64,000 bases of DNA from NCBI RefSeq assembly GCF_021018895.1, contig NC_079375.1:12556732-12620731 (forward strand). Reading direction: 5' to 3'. Shown piece by piece: positions 41,201 to 64,000 of this stretch (position 1 is the first letter of the stretch; every line of letters begins with the position of its first letter). The translations under genes and the position numbers were made by a program. Under the pieces are notes generated by a model. That model ran no database searches and was not told where the DNA came from. It was given only the letters and a program-made list of their open reading frames with translations. Source of the DNA: Seriola aureovittata (Eukaryota; Chordata; Actinopteri; Carangiformes; Carangidae).

Positions 41201-44200
41201 AAATTGAGTTTCTCAGGAAGACAGACACATTCTCTCCTCGGTGGCCATAAAGGAGACAAAGCTTTTTACAGTACCAACAGACGCAAAACGTGACCTTCTA
41301 GCCCCTCGGGGCAAAAGGTGAGAGCTCTGGGAGCGGAGGCCTGGTTCCAGCAGTCTGCCAGCAGACGAGACGTATGTCCTCCGAACCACATTCCTTCCCA
41401 TCTTAGATCACTGAGCAGCTCTCTCCGGCTCTCTGTCTTCAGTCCCTTCCAACCCAAAGCAATATAACTCTTTATTTTAGCCCAGATGGCACCTTATAAA
41501 AAAAACAAAATAGAACGGGAGGTACAAGTGTAATAAGATCAGTGAGCCTCCAGTGCGGCTTCAGCTGATGCTTTTGTGCAGGTGTCTGAGTTTGAAATTT
41601 AGATTAGTCTGATGGGGCTGGAGGTTAAATAGTAAAGTAAGGATTTCCTACTTCCATTTAAATGAGATTCTCAGAAAAGTGTAGTTATGATGAGCAAAGG
41701 TTGAGAGAAGTCCTCTCTGGAAGTACATGTGGGGAATAAAAGAATAAGCCTGTGTAACCTGGGGCGGTGTCTTTTATATTTGGGGATGACTGTGCTGCTG
41801 AGTGAACTGGCTGCAGCACAAGCCAGTTCTGATTTCATATTCATGACATCCAAGAGGAGTGGGGAAAAACAAACAAAACAAGCAAGGAGAGTATAGCTGA
41901 TGGAACCTAGGCCCATATACTAACTGTCACATCTACAAAGTCAAATCTCGCATCATCTCGCACAGACTGAGGAAGAGCGAGGTCATCCTCCGCAACAAAC
42001 ACCGACTCATCTCACACCCACACAGACACACACACACATGCATGCATGCATACAAAGTGTAATAACAAATCTTGCTTGATTTCCTAAATCTAATGGCTTG
42101 ATAGCACAAACTGGCTTTCTATCAATGTGTTCAACCTCAATAGTCCCATAAGGACACACAGGGACACCAGAATGGAGCCTTTACACAGTAGCCTACAAAC
42201 TGTCGGGCTGTAGTTCCCTACAGCGAACTGCGAAACACGTCACTTTTCTAAAGAATAATGACAGCGTGCGCAAATGGAGCCTGGAAGCATCACAGCGGCA
42301 CTGCCTTTTCAGACGAGTCATGTCCTCCAAACAGAAGCCCCTTCACAGAGCAGTGCCAAGGACATACATGAGTGTGGAGCGCCCTCTAGGGGACAGAGCT
42401 CCGCATTCATTGGGCTCGAGAAGCGGTGAAGTGACAACAGTGCAACCAAATACACATCAAAGCTCTCCCTATGCAAATGTGGCTTGAAAATAGAAATCAG
42501 TTAAAAACTGTGACGTTTGATATGCAAATGCTGCAAATGTCCTACAAGAAACAAAGTATGCTTTCTTTCTGCGTATATGTTTTATCACTTGGGCTTATGT
42601 ATTTGTAATTATTTCCTTACAAAGTCAAACATACTGCAACAATATGCCCTTTGTGGCTCTTTCTACTGTATCTTTATCAGATGTCTTGAGATAACATATG
42701 CAGATACAGTATGTGACCCCAATAGAGGAAAAGTCACCGTTTTTTTTTGGGGGGGGGGGGGTTTTGAATCATCACCAGCGTCAAGCTGTTGCCACGCTGC
42801 TGTGACAGCATTCCAGTGCAGGTCACAATGTGGCCAACAGACTTATGCACATCCCAGACTGGAGACAGGACAAGCTGCCTGGAGCAGGGCTCGGCTGCGA
42901 GGGCAAGGGAGATGTATGGCCCAGAGGTCACCACAGTTCATCACTTTTAGATGTCACACACACGCACACACGCACACACCATCTTGGAGCCTTGGATGTT
43001 TTTGAGAACGGAGATTTATCAAGAGATGTACTTGCTTGCAGAGAGGGCCTGTAGCAAAACTCAACATCGATCATAAAGGTATTCACAATACTAGATCAAT
43101 CTGTCAAGTGAATGATTTGACTGATGAGACATTGTAACTAAAGCATCAAATATTAATGTCTCCATGATAAGTCAGTGAGTGTGGTGCCAGTGGAAAATGG
43201 GAATGGAAATTGCAAAAAATCCCGGCCATCACTGGAACAAAGAATGAGGTCTTGCTCAATTCTCCCAGTGAATAAGGTTTTAAAATTAAAATTCAAGAAT
43301 GTTTCAGCAACTTAATGTTCAGCAATACACAATTATTTTAAACAGATAAACAAACTGAGTGTACCGAAGACAGAAGATTACGCCATCTGTAGAGAACGCT
43401 CTTAAAATACCCATTTGGATAATTAAACTTTATGAATAATCTAACAGCTGAAAACCCACAAAAGGTCACATTCTCAGAGGGAACAGTACCCTTCCTTCTC
43501 GCTGCCACACTGGATATCTACAACCAAATACTGTGTGGTGTTCCTAGACTAAAACAAGAATTAGTGCACAAAGGAACAAGGTCTGGATGGCTATCAATCG
43601 GACCGAAACAGGCTTGTTCCTCTAATAAATATGCCACTTAATGAGAACTGCAGTGTAAAATAAATGGTGTTTTGATTATTCTAATGAGTACAAGTAACAT
43701 ATCAAATATCTTCAGTGTGGCGTCACCCAGCCGTTTCATTAACCTGGTTTCCATTACATGGCCCAACAGGGACAGCGAGAGCTTACTCACAATGTAATGC
43801 ATGACTTGTGCGTTCAGTTGCAACAGTAGTTGACTTGTCAGCTAAGGCCCTCTTGTGGGAAAACTGGCAACTGTAGGTGCAGCTGTGCAGCTGGGGAATC
43901 AAATAAAGTTCAACCTCTGGATTCGTTTTTTTTTTTTTTTGTCGCAGACAGTGATTTTAATTTCAGAAAATCACAAGTTCATACACCTGCCATTTTCACT
44001 AGAAGTTAAATGCAAGGGTTTCAGAACAGAACAGGCTTCAACGTCTGTTACATGTCAAAGAGCTGCAGAACAGAAACATGTTGGTATCGTGTCAAATACA
44101 GATATATATATATATATTTATAAAAAAAATCTTTCTTACCTTGTGACACTACTTTTAGACTACAGCCACAGTTCAATATTCAGCAATCTGCATGATATTT

Positions 44201-44431
44201 CAATGAACCTGCTAAATTTGACTAACAACTCAAAAATGTGGCTTCTCTTCGACTAGGTATTAGTTACAGAACATGCCTTCGTACACACATCTTGTTGTTT
44301 GCTTCAGTGATCAATCATTTGAACATAAAACTATTGGGACTCTGGTACAGCCTCTGCGTGGTGTCATGCTTCCTTCTTCAAGCCCACTCAAGCTGGAACA
44401 GGTCGAACATAAAAGTCATTGTCAAAGTAAC
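38266..44431. other. Intergenic between the ube2v2 3' end and the desert, no gene seen
   Basis: Contains homopolymer runs (C at about 38933-38946, adjoining T and G runs at about 42738-42761), a GCAT repeat near 42037-42050, and GC-richer patches at 41210-41460 and 42240-42430. No exon of a neighbouring gene was recognised. Confidence 0.5.
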
Positions 44432-44437
44432 TTTATT
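44432..44437 (-). other. ube2v2: Candidate poly(A) signal of ube2v2
   Basis: AATAAA on the minus strand, 217 bp past the ube2v2 stop codon (44654-44656). It is the nearest canonical hexamer downstream. A longer alternative 3' UTR cannot be excluded. Confidence 0.5.
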
Positions 44438-44653
44438 AAAGGCGGATAACTGTGGTCTTGTAGTCTTTTAACTATCTATTCAGTGCTTAACTGCAGGGAC
44501 ATTTTTTCTTTTGAATGAGCTATGTAATAAGAAAGTCCAATCTTGCTCTTGCAGACGATATTGTTGATGTGCGAAGTGAGCCTCTTGATGATTTTACACA
44601 ATATTTCTAAGAGAGTAAGGTTTAAGACAGAGGGTCGACACAATCCATAACGA

Positions 44654-49803
<5,150 letters not shown>

Positions 49804-50234
49804 CTTCTTCTTCTGCCGAGTCCAGAAGCACACACAAGTGTGACATCACAGCCGTTAAAACCGGCAGATCACCGCACTGCGAGCTGCCCAGTTCACTTTC
49901 CTCTGGGGTTCACACTATACACTGTTCACGCTCAGTGTAGTCTGAAAGAAAGCACAGTTAACAAAGCTGACTCTAAAGCTCGTGAACCTGAATGTTACAC
50001 TAACTTCTAACCAGCTATAAAAGAAACAAAACATGTGTACAGCTGTGTGCAAAAGTTCAGGTAAATTACATGTTTTATCGATTTTGGAGGTCTAAAATGA
50101 GTCACTCTTCAAATGCATTTTTCTTTTCGCATAAACTGAAGAAATATTTTTTAAAAATCAGCAGTAATTGTGGCATATGCAACAGTTTTGGGCACCATAC
50201 TATACCTCTACACCCCTCCTATAGTAGTAATGAT

Positions 50235-50264
50235 GATAATAATAATAATAATAATAATAATAAT
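50235..50264. repeat. (AAT)n microsatellite
   Basis: About ten copies of AAT, preceded by related TAG/TGA triplets. Confidence 0.9.
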
Positions 50265-50364
50265 AGAGTCTAATAGTAATAGTACTAACTCTAATAATAG
50301 TCCCACTCTTCCTTACAGATCAAGTTCCAAGATATTTTTAGGTTGTCCTGTATGTACAGCATGC

Positions 50365-50620
50365 TAATGTTGAGGTCAGGGGACTGTGAGCCCCATCATG
50401 TTTCTGAAGTAGGTCATTGTGGATTTTGAGGTAGACTTCGGATCATTGTCCTGTTGTAGAAGCCAGTCTCCTTTCACTTTAACTTTGATTGTCATGTGCA
50501 TCAAAAATTTGCAGATATTTAGTGGAATCCATTCTTCCCTCTATCTGTTCAGTGTTTCTTGTGCCACTGGCTGCTATATGACCCCAAAGCTGAATACCTC
50601 CACCCCCATGCTTAACAGGT
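50365..50620 (-). pseudogene. Remnant of a Tc1/mariner-like transposase
   Basis: The minus strand, read in two frames, resembles the catalytic half of a Tc1-like transposase: a KHGGGG...LWG block, then EGRMDS, then after a frameshift WLLQQDNDPK, which contains one of the catalytic aspartates of the DDE/DDD triad. Stops and at least one frameshift show that it is dead. Flanking sequence near 50045 (GTGCAAAAGTTCAGGTAAAT) and 50183 (AGTTTTGGGCACCATACTA) resembles ends of such elements. It lies between mcm4 and ube2v2. Confidence 0.7.
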
Positions 50621-50990
50621 GGTAAAGGGGTTGGGTTGGGAGGGGGGGTACTGGTCTAAAATTCTAGGCCAATATGCAGGGATACAAAATGTTAGGGTGA
50701 ATTTAAAGATAAGGTGTGTAAAATGAGTCATCTAAAATATTTACATTTGATGAAATGGTGCAGTCATAAACACATTTGGCTTGAATTTTCCACTGTGCAA
50801 ACATCGTATTGCTTCAACAAAAAAACGGAACAACCTGGTGCAGAACATGATGTACGATATTGCCAGAGAGTGCACATTAATTTGATTTCAGCTCATTTTA
50901 AGGGCAAATATGAAATGGAAAGTGGAATTTAAGTCAACTACAAATTCTGGAAAAAATAAACTTTCCAAGCATCTTGTGAGTGAGCAACAT
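50621..50990. other. Between the mcm4 poly(A) signal and the Tc1 remnant
   Basis: A G-rich patch near 50628-50650, then AT-rich sequence. It may belong to the decayed Tc1-like element, but this is not demonstrable. Confidence 0.35.
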
Positions 50991-50996
50991 TTTATT
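50991..50996 (-). other. mcm4: Candidate poly(A) signal of mcm4
   Basis: AATAAA on the minus strand, about 460 bp past the mcm4 stop codon at 51453. It is the first canonical hexamer I see downstream of the stop. The resulting 3' UTR of roughly 0.48 kb contains several T/A runs but no recognisable repeat. Confidence 0.55.
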
Positions 50997-51452
50997 TTCT
51001 CTCTATTAACTAGTCAATGCAAGCTAAAAGACAATTCAACTCTGGTAATAGTCAAGTACTCAATCTTACAGGAGTATTTAGAAATCTGATACAAAACAAA
51101 CATACTGTATGTTTCAAGCTTGCTTTAACACATATCTCAAAAAACAGAGAAACTCAGTGATTACAATGTACAAGACAAGAAAATAGCTTTTTACCATCAT
51201 GGCGCACAGAGTGTTACTTAAACATAAGAAGTACAAACACTTTTAAATATTACCTCTATTAATTGCAAGTACATGTGTTTTGTTTCCTTTTTTTTTCCAG
51301 GATGTTCAAACATCCAATATGCCTACAAAACATATGGTGGTTCAATTATACAAACACTTCTTTTTTCTTTTTTTTTTTTTACAGCATGAGAAAATCGGCA
51401 GACACAGGATAGGATTTAAAATTAAGGACTGTACATAATTGCAGGGTGTGCC

Positions 51453-59602
<8,150 letters not shown>

Positions 59603-59606
59603 TGTT

Positions 59607-60643
59607 TCTGCAATACCTAAAGATCAAATGGAGAGGCCGTCAAAGAAGGTTGAAAAAGCACATTTTCTAAAAAGATATTGTCCTTAACCTGCCACTTAAG
59701 TGGCTGGATTCCCACCACCTGCCCAGACTTAAAGAAAATAGGTGTGTTTGGTTGTACCTACTTTTTCTTTTTTAAGAGGTCAGGGAGGACACTAGGCTCA
59801 CCTCCAGCATCACTTTAAAGGGGGCTGACTGTTGCAGCAGATCCATTGAGTTTGTGCGGTGTTGTGTGTTGATGTCCAGGTGACTCCCATGCAATTTTAC
59901 TTTATTGCTTATTGCTATTGCACAGCTTCCCATGACCAGCAGATTTATAAGGCTGGATGGATATATTAAGGGGTCAACTACTTTATTGCTTACGTTGATA
60001 TTTTTGCCCCTTCATCACTACATGCTAAATAAAATATACTGTATAACCATGTCTCTAAGTGAGACCAAGATACATGATTGGTACTATTGACCAGAGAGCT
60101 GTTATCCAGTGGTTGGTGCATATTTAGTCAGGTTATGGATGAAACTAGAATACAGGTTGAACCATACAGTAACCATGTATTTGCGAATTAGTGCTTTAGC
60201 TTCCCTTCTATTGTGCTTTTTCATTTTAACAGTGCCATACTTTGTGAATCTGCAGCTTTCTTTAAATTCATTTCATGTCGGTTGGTTGCCATAAATCAAC
60301 GCTCTAAGTTCTACAGTTAACTTTACTAATGCGAGTACTTTCTGCCGCTACTCCTTCGTGTGTGTTTGTAAGTGGTTAACATTGCGTATCTCTACTTTCA
60401 TTGAAAATGTTTAGTCAGTTAATAACTTCTCCACCATTAGACATGTGGCTGCACAGGGAAACAATAAGCTGAATCTTACTTGCACTGTTTGGCCTGGTTC
60501 GACATTTCAAAGTGATCATGAAAATAACATAACACGTTGATGTACAATCAAGCAGACGTGTTTAAGAACCGACACTTTGAATCCACCAAGCTAATCTACA
60601 GTTTAATGAGGTATATATGAAATAAATTTACTCTATTCTTACC
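59607..60643 (-). other. mcm4: mcm4 5' UTR: non-coding exon 1 donor and intron 1
   Basis: Reading the minus strand, a strong donor (AAGAAGAG then GTAAGAAT) ends at 60643, just below the promoter motifs. The next plausible acceptors are at 59616 (TTTAG) or 59607 (TTGCAG), a few bases before the ATG at 59602. I infer that exon 1 is non-coding and starts between about 60645 and 60690, and that intron 1 is about 1 kb. The transcription start is not visible in the sequence. Intron 1 contains no repeat that I recognise. Confidence 0.6.
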
Positions 60644-60659
60644 TCTTCTTGAATATACG

Positions 60660-60730
60660 TCCGAGTGCTGCAGATCTGGCGCGAAACTGTAGGTGACGTA
60701 ATTTTCGCGGGGAACTTTGGACCAATAGGA
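60660..60730 (-). promoter_or_regulatory. Probable mcm4 promoter with E2F-like sites and a CCAAT box
   Basis: Within 90 bp upstream of the exon 1 donor there are TTTCGCGCC on the minus strand (60678-60686), which fits the E2F consensus TTTSSCGC, and TTTCGCGG on the plus strand (60703-60710), which fits the looser WTTSSCSS form. A CRE-like TGACGTAA is at 60694-60701 and a CCAAT box at 60722-60726. E2F control of MCM genes at the G1/S transition is established in vertebrates. The assignment here rests on motif matches and position only. No TATA box is apparent. Confidence 0.7.
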
Positions 60731-60779
60731 AGTCAGGATGGTGCTTTTTCCTCCCAGCAGAGTCATTCACTACAGAGGG

Positions 60780-61974
60780 GGGTTCATTTTGAGTTTCTTT
60801 CGATGCGACTTTAATTAAAGATGATGAAATGTCTTAATAAGTATAATAAAACACAAAATAAAACTGAAACAACACTTGTTTCTCTATGTGATAAGTAAAA
60901 CACGATCTGTTTTAACTGTTTGTAGTCGTATGCACGCTGATACCCTGAACTGATTTGGTTTGGTCCAACAGTAAATTATCTTTTTTTCTGTCTCTATCTT
61001 TATTGAAACAGTTCACAATACATTAAAAAATATCATGAAAAGTGTGAGGATACCTGAAACTAAAATAAAATGAGTAGTAAATCAACAGTTAGGCTACATA
61101 TAAATATAATACTAGCAAATGAAAATAAAGAAAATAATTTGATTTTTTTATAACTGCATCACAAGCATTATAAAGACAAATAATATAAACTCAGTGCCCA
61201 TATATTAGGTACAACTGTACTATCTAATGTAGTCCAGCAAAACTACTGTTATAAAGTCTACTTTTATAATCACTATAATGAAAAAGGGAGAAAAGCCAAT
61301 AATAAAAATGGAATATGTTCTTAAGATGTAATTGTTTGACTTTATTTGGAAATAAAAATGTGTTACGAGGATTATCTTTATTGATGAGACAGCGTGTATT
61401 GTGTGACTTTATCCTGCAGGTGTGTTTACTGACCACAGTGTGGCGCAGTTTCCATTTAAGATGGGACTACGAAAGAGGAAAAGTACAGCTCACTTCCTAA
61501 GAGGAAAACATCGAAGCATTTCCGAGAAGTGTCAGGACATGTGTCATTAAAGGTGCCTTTTTATAGACAAGATCTTTAACATAACATCAGCAGCAACATT
61601 TTGTTTATCATCTAAGGAAGTAATCAAACACCTTCAATGTATTGTCTTATTACCCTTTTTTCACTTTAATATTATTAATTACAATAAGTTACAAAATATT
61701 TATAATAGAATACTTCTTGTAATTAAATGTTAATGTGTAATGATGTTAATAACTTGAGATTCGAGGTTATGTAAGGGGTTTCATATGTCAATGAGCACCG
61801 CAACCCTCTATGTAAAATACATAACAATTTCACCTGTGTATAGTTTGTTGTCCAGTTCTTACCTGTATATACCAGATATTCTGTACGTTTAAGTTTGCTT
61901 ATATTTGTGTAGCATGGAGTCTTTGTTTAGCTGAATGTCCGGTTTTGTATCCCTCTGTAAATATGTTCTCTGTG
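60780..61974. other. Upstream of mcm4, no gene seen
   Basis: AT-rich sequence beyond the mcm4 promoter. No PRKDC-like or other coding exon could be recognised on either strand. Confidence 0.5.
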
Positions 61975-62520
61975 TTTCAGAGGTTGAATGTAACTAAGTA
62001 CATTTACTACAAGTACTCTTCTGAAGTACATATTTTTTGAGTTACATGCACTTTCTTGAGCACTCCAATCTCATGCCACTATATACATCTTCTCCACCAT
62101 TATAGGAAATGTTGTACTTTTAATGCCACTACATTTATTTGATGGATAGATCTATAGTTACTTTGCAGGTATAAAAGAAATGGTGAAATTATAAAATACA
62201 CTGCTTTGTTGTTGATTAAATAAAAAAATATTTTAAATTGGCTCAACCACGACCAACTGCAATGGTTTATACATTCATGTATAACTAATAATTACCCATT
62301 AACACAATTTTTGACACTCACATGGGCTTTTTTCTGCATTATTAGTAGGCTACTTTTACTTCTGATACTTCAAATACATTTTCCTACAAATATTTCCATT
62401 GATTTACTTAAGCACCATTGCCGGTGCAGGACTTTCACTTGTAAATGAGTATGCTCACAGTTTGGTATTGCTACATTCACTTGAGTAAAGTATCTTGAAC
62501 TTCCTCCAGCACTGCTGAAA
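61975..62520. repeat. GGTGGAAGAAG-type repeat, near-complete
   Basis: It starts with GTTGAATGTAACTAAGTACA and ends with TTGCTACATTCACTTGAGTA then CTTCCTCCAGCACTG, an inverted pair. Internal TGCCACTACATTTATTTGA and CTTCTCCACCATTATAGG are also present. Confidence 0.65.
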
Positions 62521-63144
62521 TTTGACAAACACACTGTAATACTTACTTGAAAACTCATAACAAGCACCCAAGTTGAGATTCAGTATACTGAAATACTGTA
62601 TGTTGAGAGCTACTGAGACCTGGAGTTAAAAGTCCAATAAAGTTGATTCTGCTTCTGAAAATCAACTATATAAATGCAATTTTATACTACTATATTCTAA
62701 AATCAGTACATTACAGCTACCCTGAATGGTCACATATCCTCATGATGTAGCTACAGCATGACTGGACTTGCCATTATAAGTTATGAATGCAAGTCTGTAA
62801 GATTGACGACAGCCTAAAAAGGGGATGTGTTGGCTCTGTTTTGATGGTTTCATCTCCCTTACACTGGGACCATATTGATATACATGATACATGTAATGAT
62901 GGTAATATGCTGTGCGTGGTTAGTGTAAGTCAAGTAGATCAAGTATATTGTCTTATGAAATGGTATGGCCAACATGCAACAGGCCCATACAATGCACACA
63001 AAATCATGTCTTTATTACGTAAGAGGTGAATTTCCCCTTGGTGAATTGTCCCAGATCCTTATGACGTCCATCAGCGTGATACAACTTGTACTTGCAATTT
63101 TGAATTTTGAATGAATGAATGCCATTCATGACAACTTGTAAGAA
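62521..63144. other. Intergenic between two repeat copies, no gene seen
   Basis: No coding signal; the plus-strand open frame at 62787-63029 resembles no known protein. Confidence 0.5.
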
Positions 63145-63950
63145 CGGTGGTGGAAGGTCAGTGCATTTAGTTCTTTCTTAAGTGTAACTGTGAGGTTCTT
63201 GTACATTACCTGAGTATTTCCATTTTCTGCTACTTTATAACTTTACATCACTACATTTCAGATGGAGATATTGTATTTTCTACTCCTCTACCTTTATCTG
63301 ACAACTATTTCCTTTACAAATTAATAAAAAAACAAAACATGTCATCAGTTTATAAAATATGATGTATTGTTAGATTAAAACACCCTATAGTTTATAAAAT
63401 AGTCACAGTAAGCTTCACCTTGACCAGTTACAAGTATTACTTGCATGTTAATAAACAAATAATAATAATCCAAAAATAAATCCACTTCATAATTTATGAT
63501 TCTTCTGGATAAATGATTATAAGAAACTTGAGCTGGAGTCATTTTGCGTTGTAGTGGAAATTTTGTATCTCTTTTTAGTTATTTTGAGTGTCTCTGTGGT
63601 CATTTGGTTGTTTGAGGAAATTTAGCATCTCTTTGCAGTCATCTTGCATCTCCTTTGGGTTTTTATGTCTCTTTGTCATCGGTATGTGTTTCAGTGACAT
63701 TTGGCTGGTTAAGCTCAGGGGGGCCCGGACACTTTGGGCCCCTGGACTTATGCCCTTCAGGCCCGTTCAGTAATGCATCCTTGTGTTTTATAAATCATTG
63801 TAGACTGGGCATTTATATGTGCATAACACTATTGAGCACGTTCATACAGTTTGCTGATAACACTTCTGTACTTTGACTTTATACTTCAACATTTTGAATA
63901 CAAGACACTTACTGCTAATGACGCATTTTAATAGAGCACTTCTACCACTG
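63145..63950. repeat. GGTGGAAGAAG-type repeat interrupted by another repeat
   Basis: The left end lies at GGTGGTGGAAGGTCAGTGCA and the right end at GAGCACTTCTACCACTGG. The middle, about 63500-63790, is a different repeat: degenerate units of roughly 22 bp resembling TTTGTATCTCTTTTTAGTTA, then GGGGGGCCCGGACACTTTGG. A short (GACA)n tract follows at 63957-63972. Confidence 0.55.
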
Positions 63951-64000
63951 GTTGAGACAGACAGACAGACAGTTTTTCTCGATGACAAATTAAAGTTAAT

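Noticed and set aside
42517..43005. Longest plus-strand open frame in the window (162 codons)
   Set aside because: It runs through a T/G homopolymer and a CA-rich tail, resembles no protein, has no coding composition, and is overlapped by other open frames.
1..44430. Search for snai2 or efcab1 exons, expected from human gene order
   Set aside because: No C2H2 zinc-finger or EF-hand signature was seen in any frame, so neither gene is claimed.

Overview
This is a 64 kb piece of a ray-finned (most likely percomorph) fish genome. The evidence is intron-split vertebrate genes, AT-rich non-coding DNA, many dinucleotide microsatellites, and several dispersed repeat families that I recognise as typical of teleosts. 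Only two protein-coding genes can be supported. Both lie on the minus strand in the right-hand third: mcm4 (16 coding exons, 51453-59602, plus a non-coding first exon ending at 60643) and ube2v2 (4 coding exons, 44654-49803). Every exon boundary was placed by eye on GT/AG sites. The reading phases close exactly, giving 867 and 145 residues, which matches the usual vertebrate lengths.

Layout: 1-44430 is a gene desert of at least 44 kb. It holds dispersed repeats, at least two related non-autonomous hAT-type transposons with 8-bp target duplications, a long fold-back element, microsatellites and stretches that look like unique sequence. 44432-49806 is ube2v2 with a 4.4 kb, repeat-bearing first intron. 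49807-50990 is the gap between the two genes and carries a decayed Tc1-like transposase. 50991-60650 is mcm4. 60660-60730 is the probable mcm4 promoter, with E2F-like and CCAAT motifs. 60780-64000 is repeats, with no gene seen.

The two genes act in genome maintenance. Mcm4 is one of six subunits of the replicative helicase. Ube2v2 (Mms2) is the inactive E2 variant that works with Ubc13 to build K63-linked ubiquitin chains, for example on PCNA when replication forks stall. MCM4 followed by UBE2V2 in the same orientation is also the arrangement in human. In mammals PRKDC sits head-to-head with MCM4; no PRKDC exon could be recognised in the 3.2 kb beyond the mcm4 promoter here.

I did not find a convincing undescribed biological system. 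The most informative structure is the layered transposon history. Both hAT-type copies sit inside older repeats, with target duplications still readable, and a third repeat copy at about 38 kb preserves the unoccupied form of one insertion site. Other points worth checking are two mcm4 splice donors that lie directly in GT microsatellites, a tandem-acceptor (NAGNAG) site in mcm4, and a YY1-type motif over the ube2v2 start codon.
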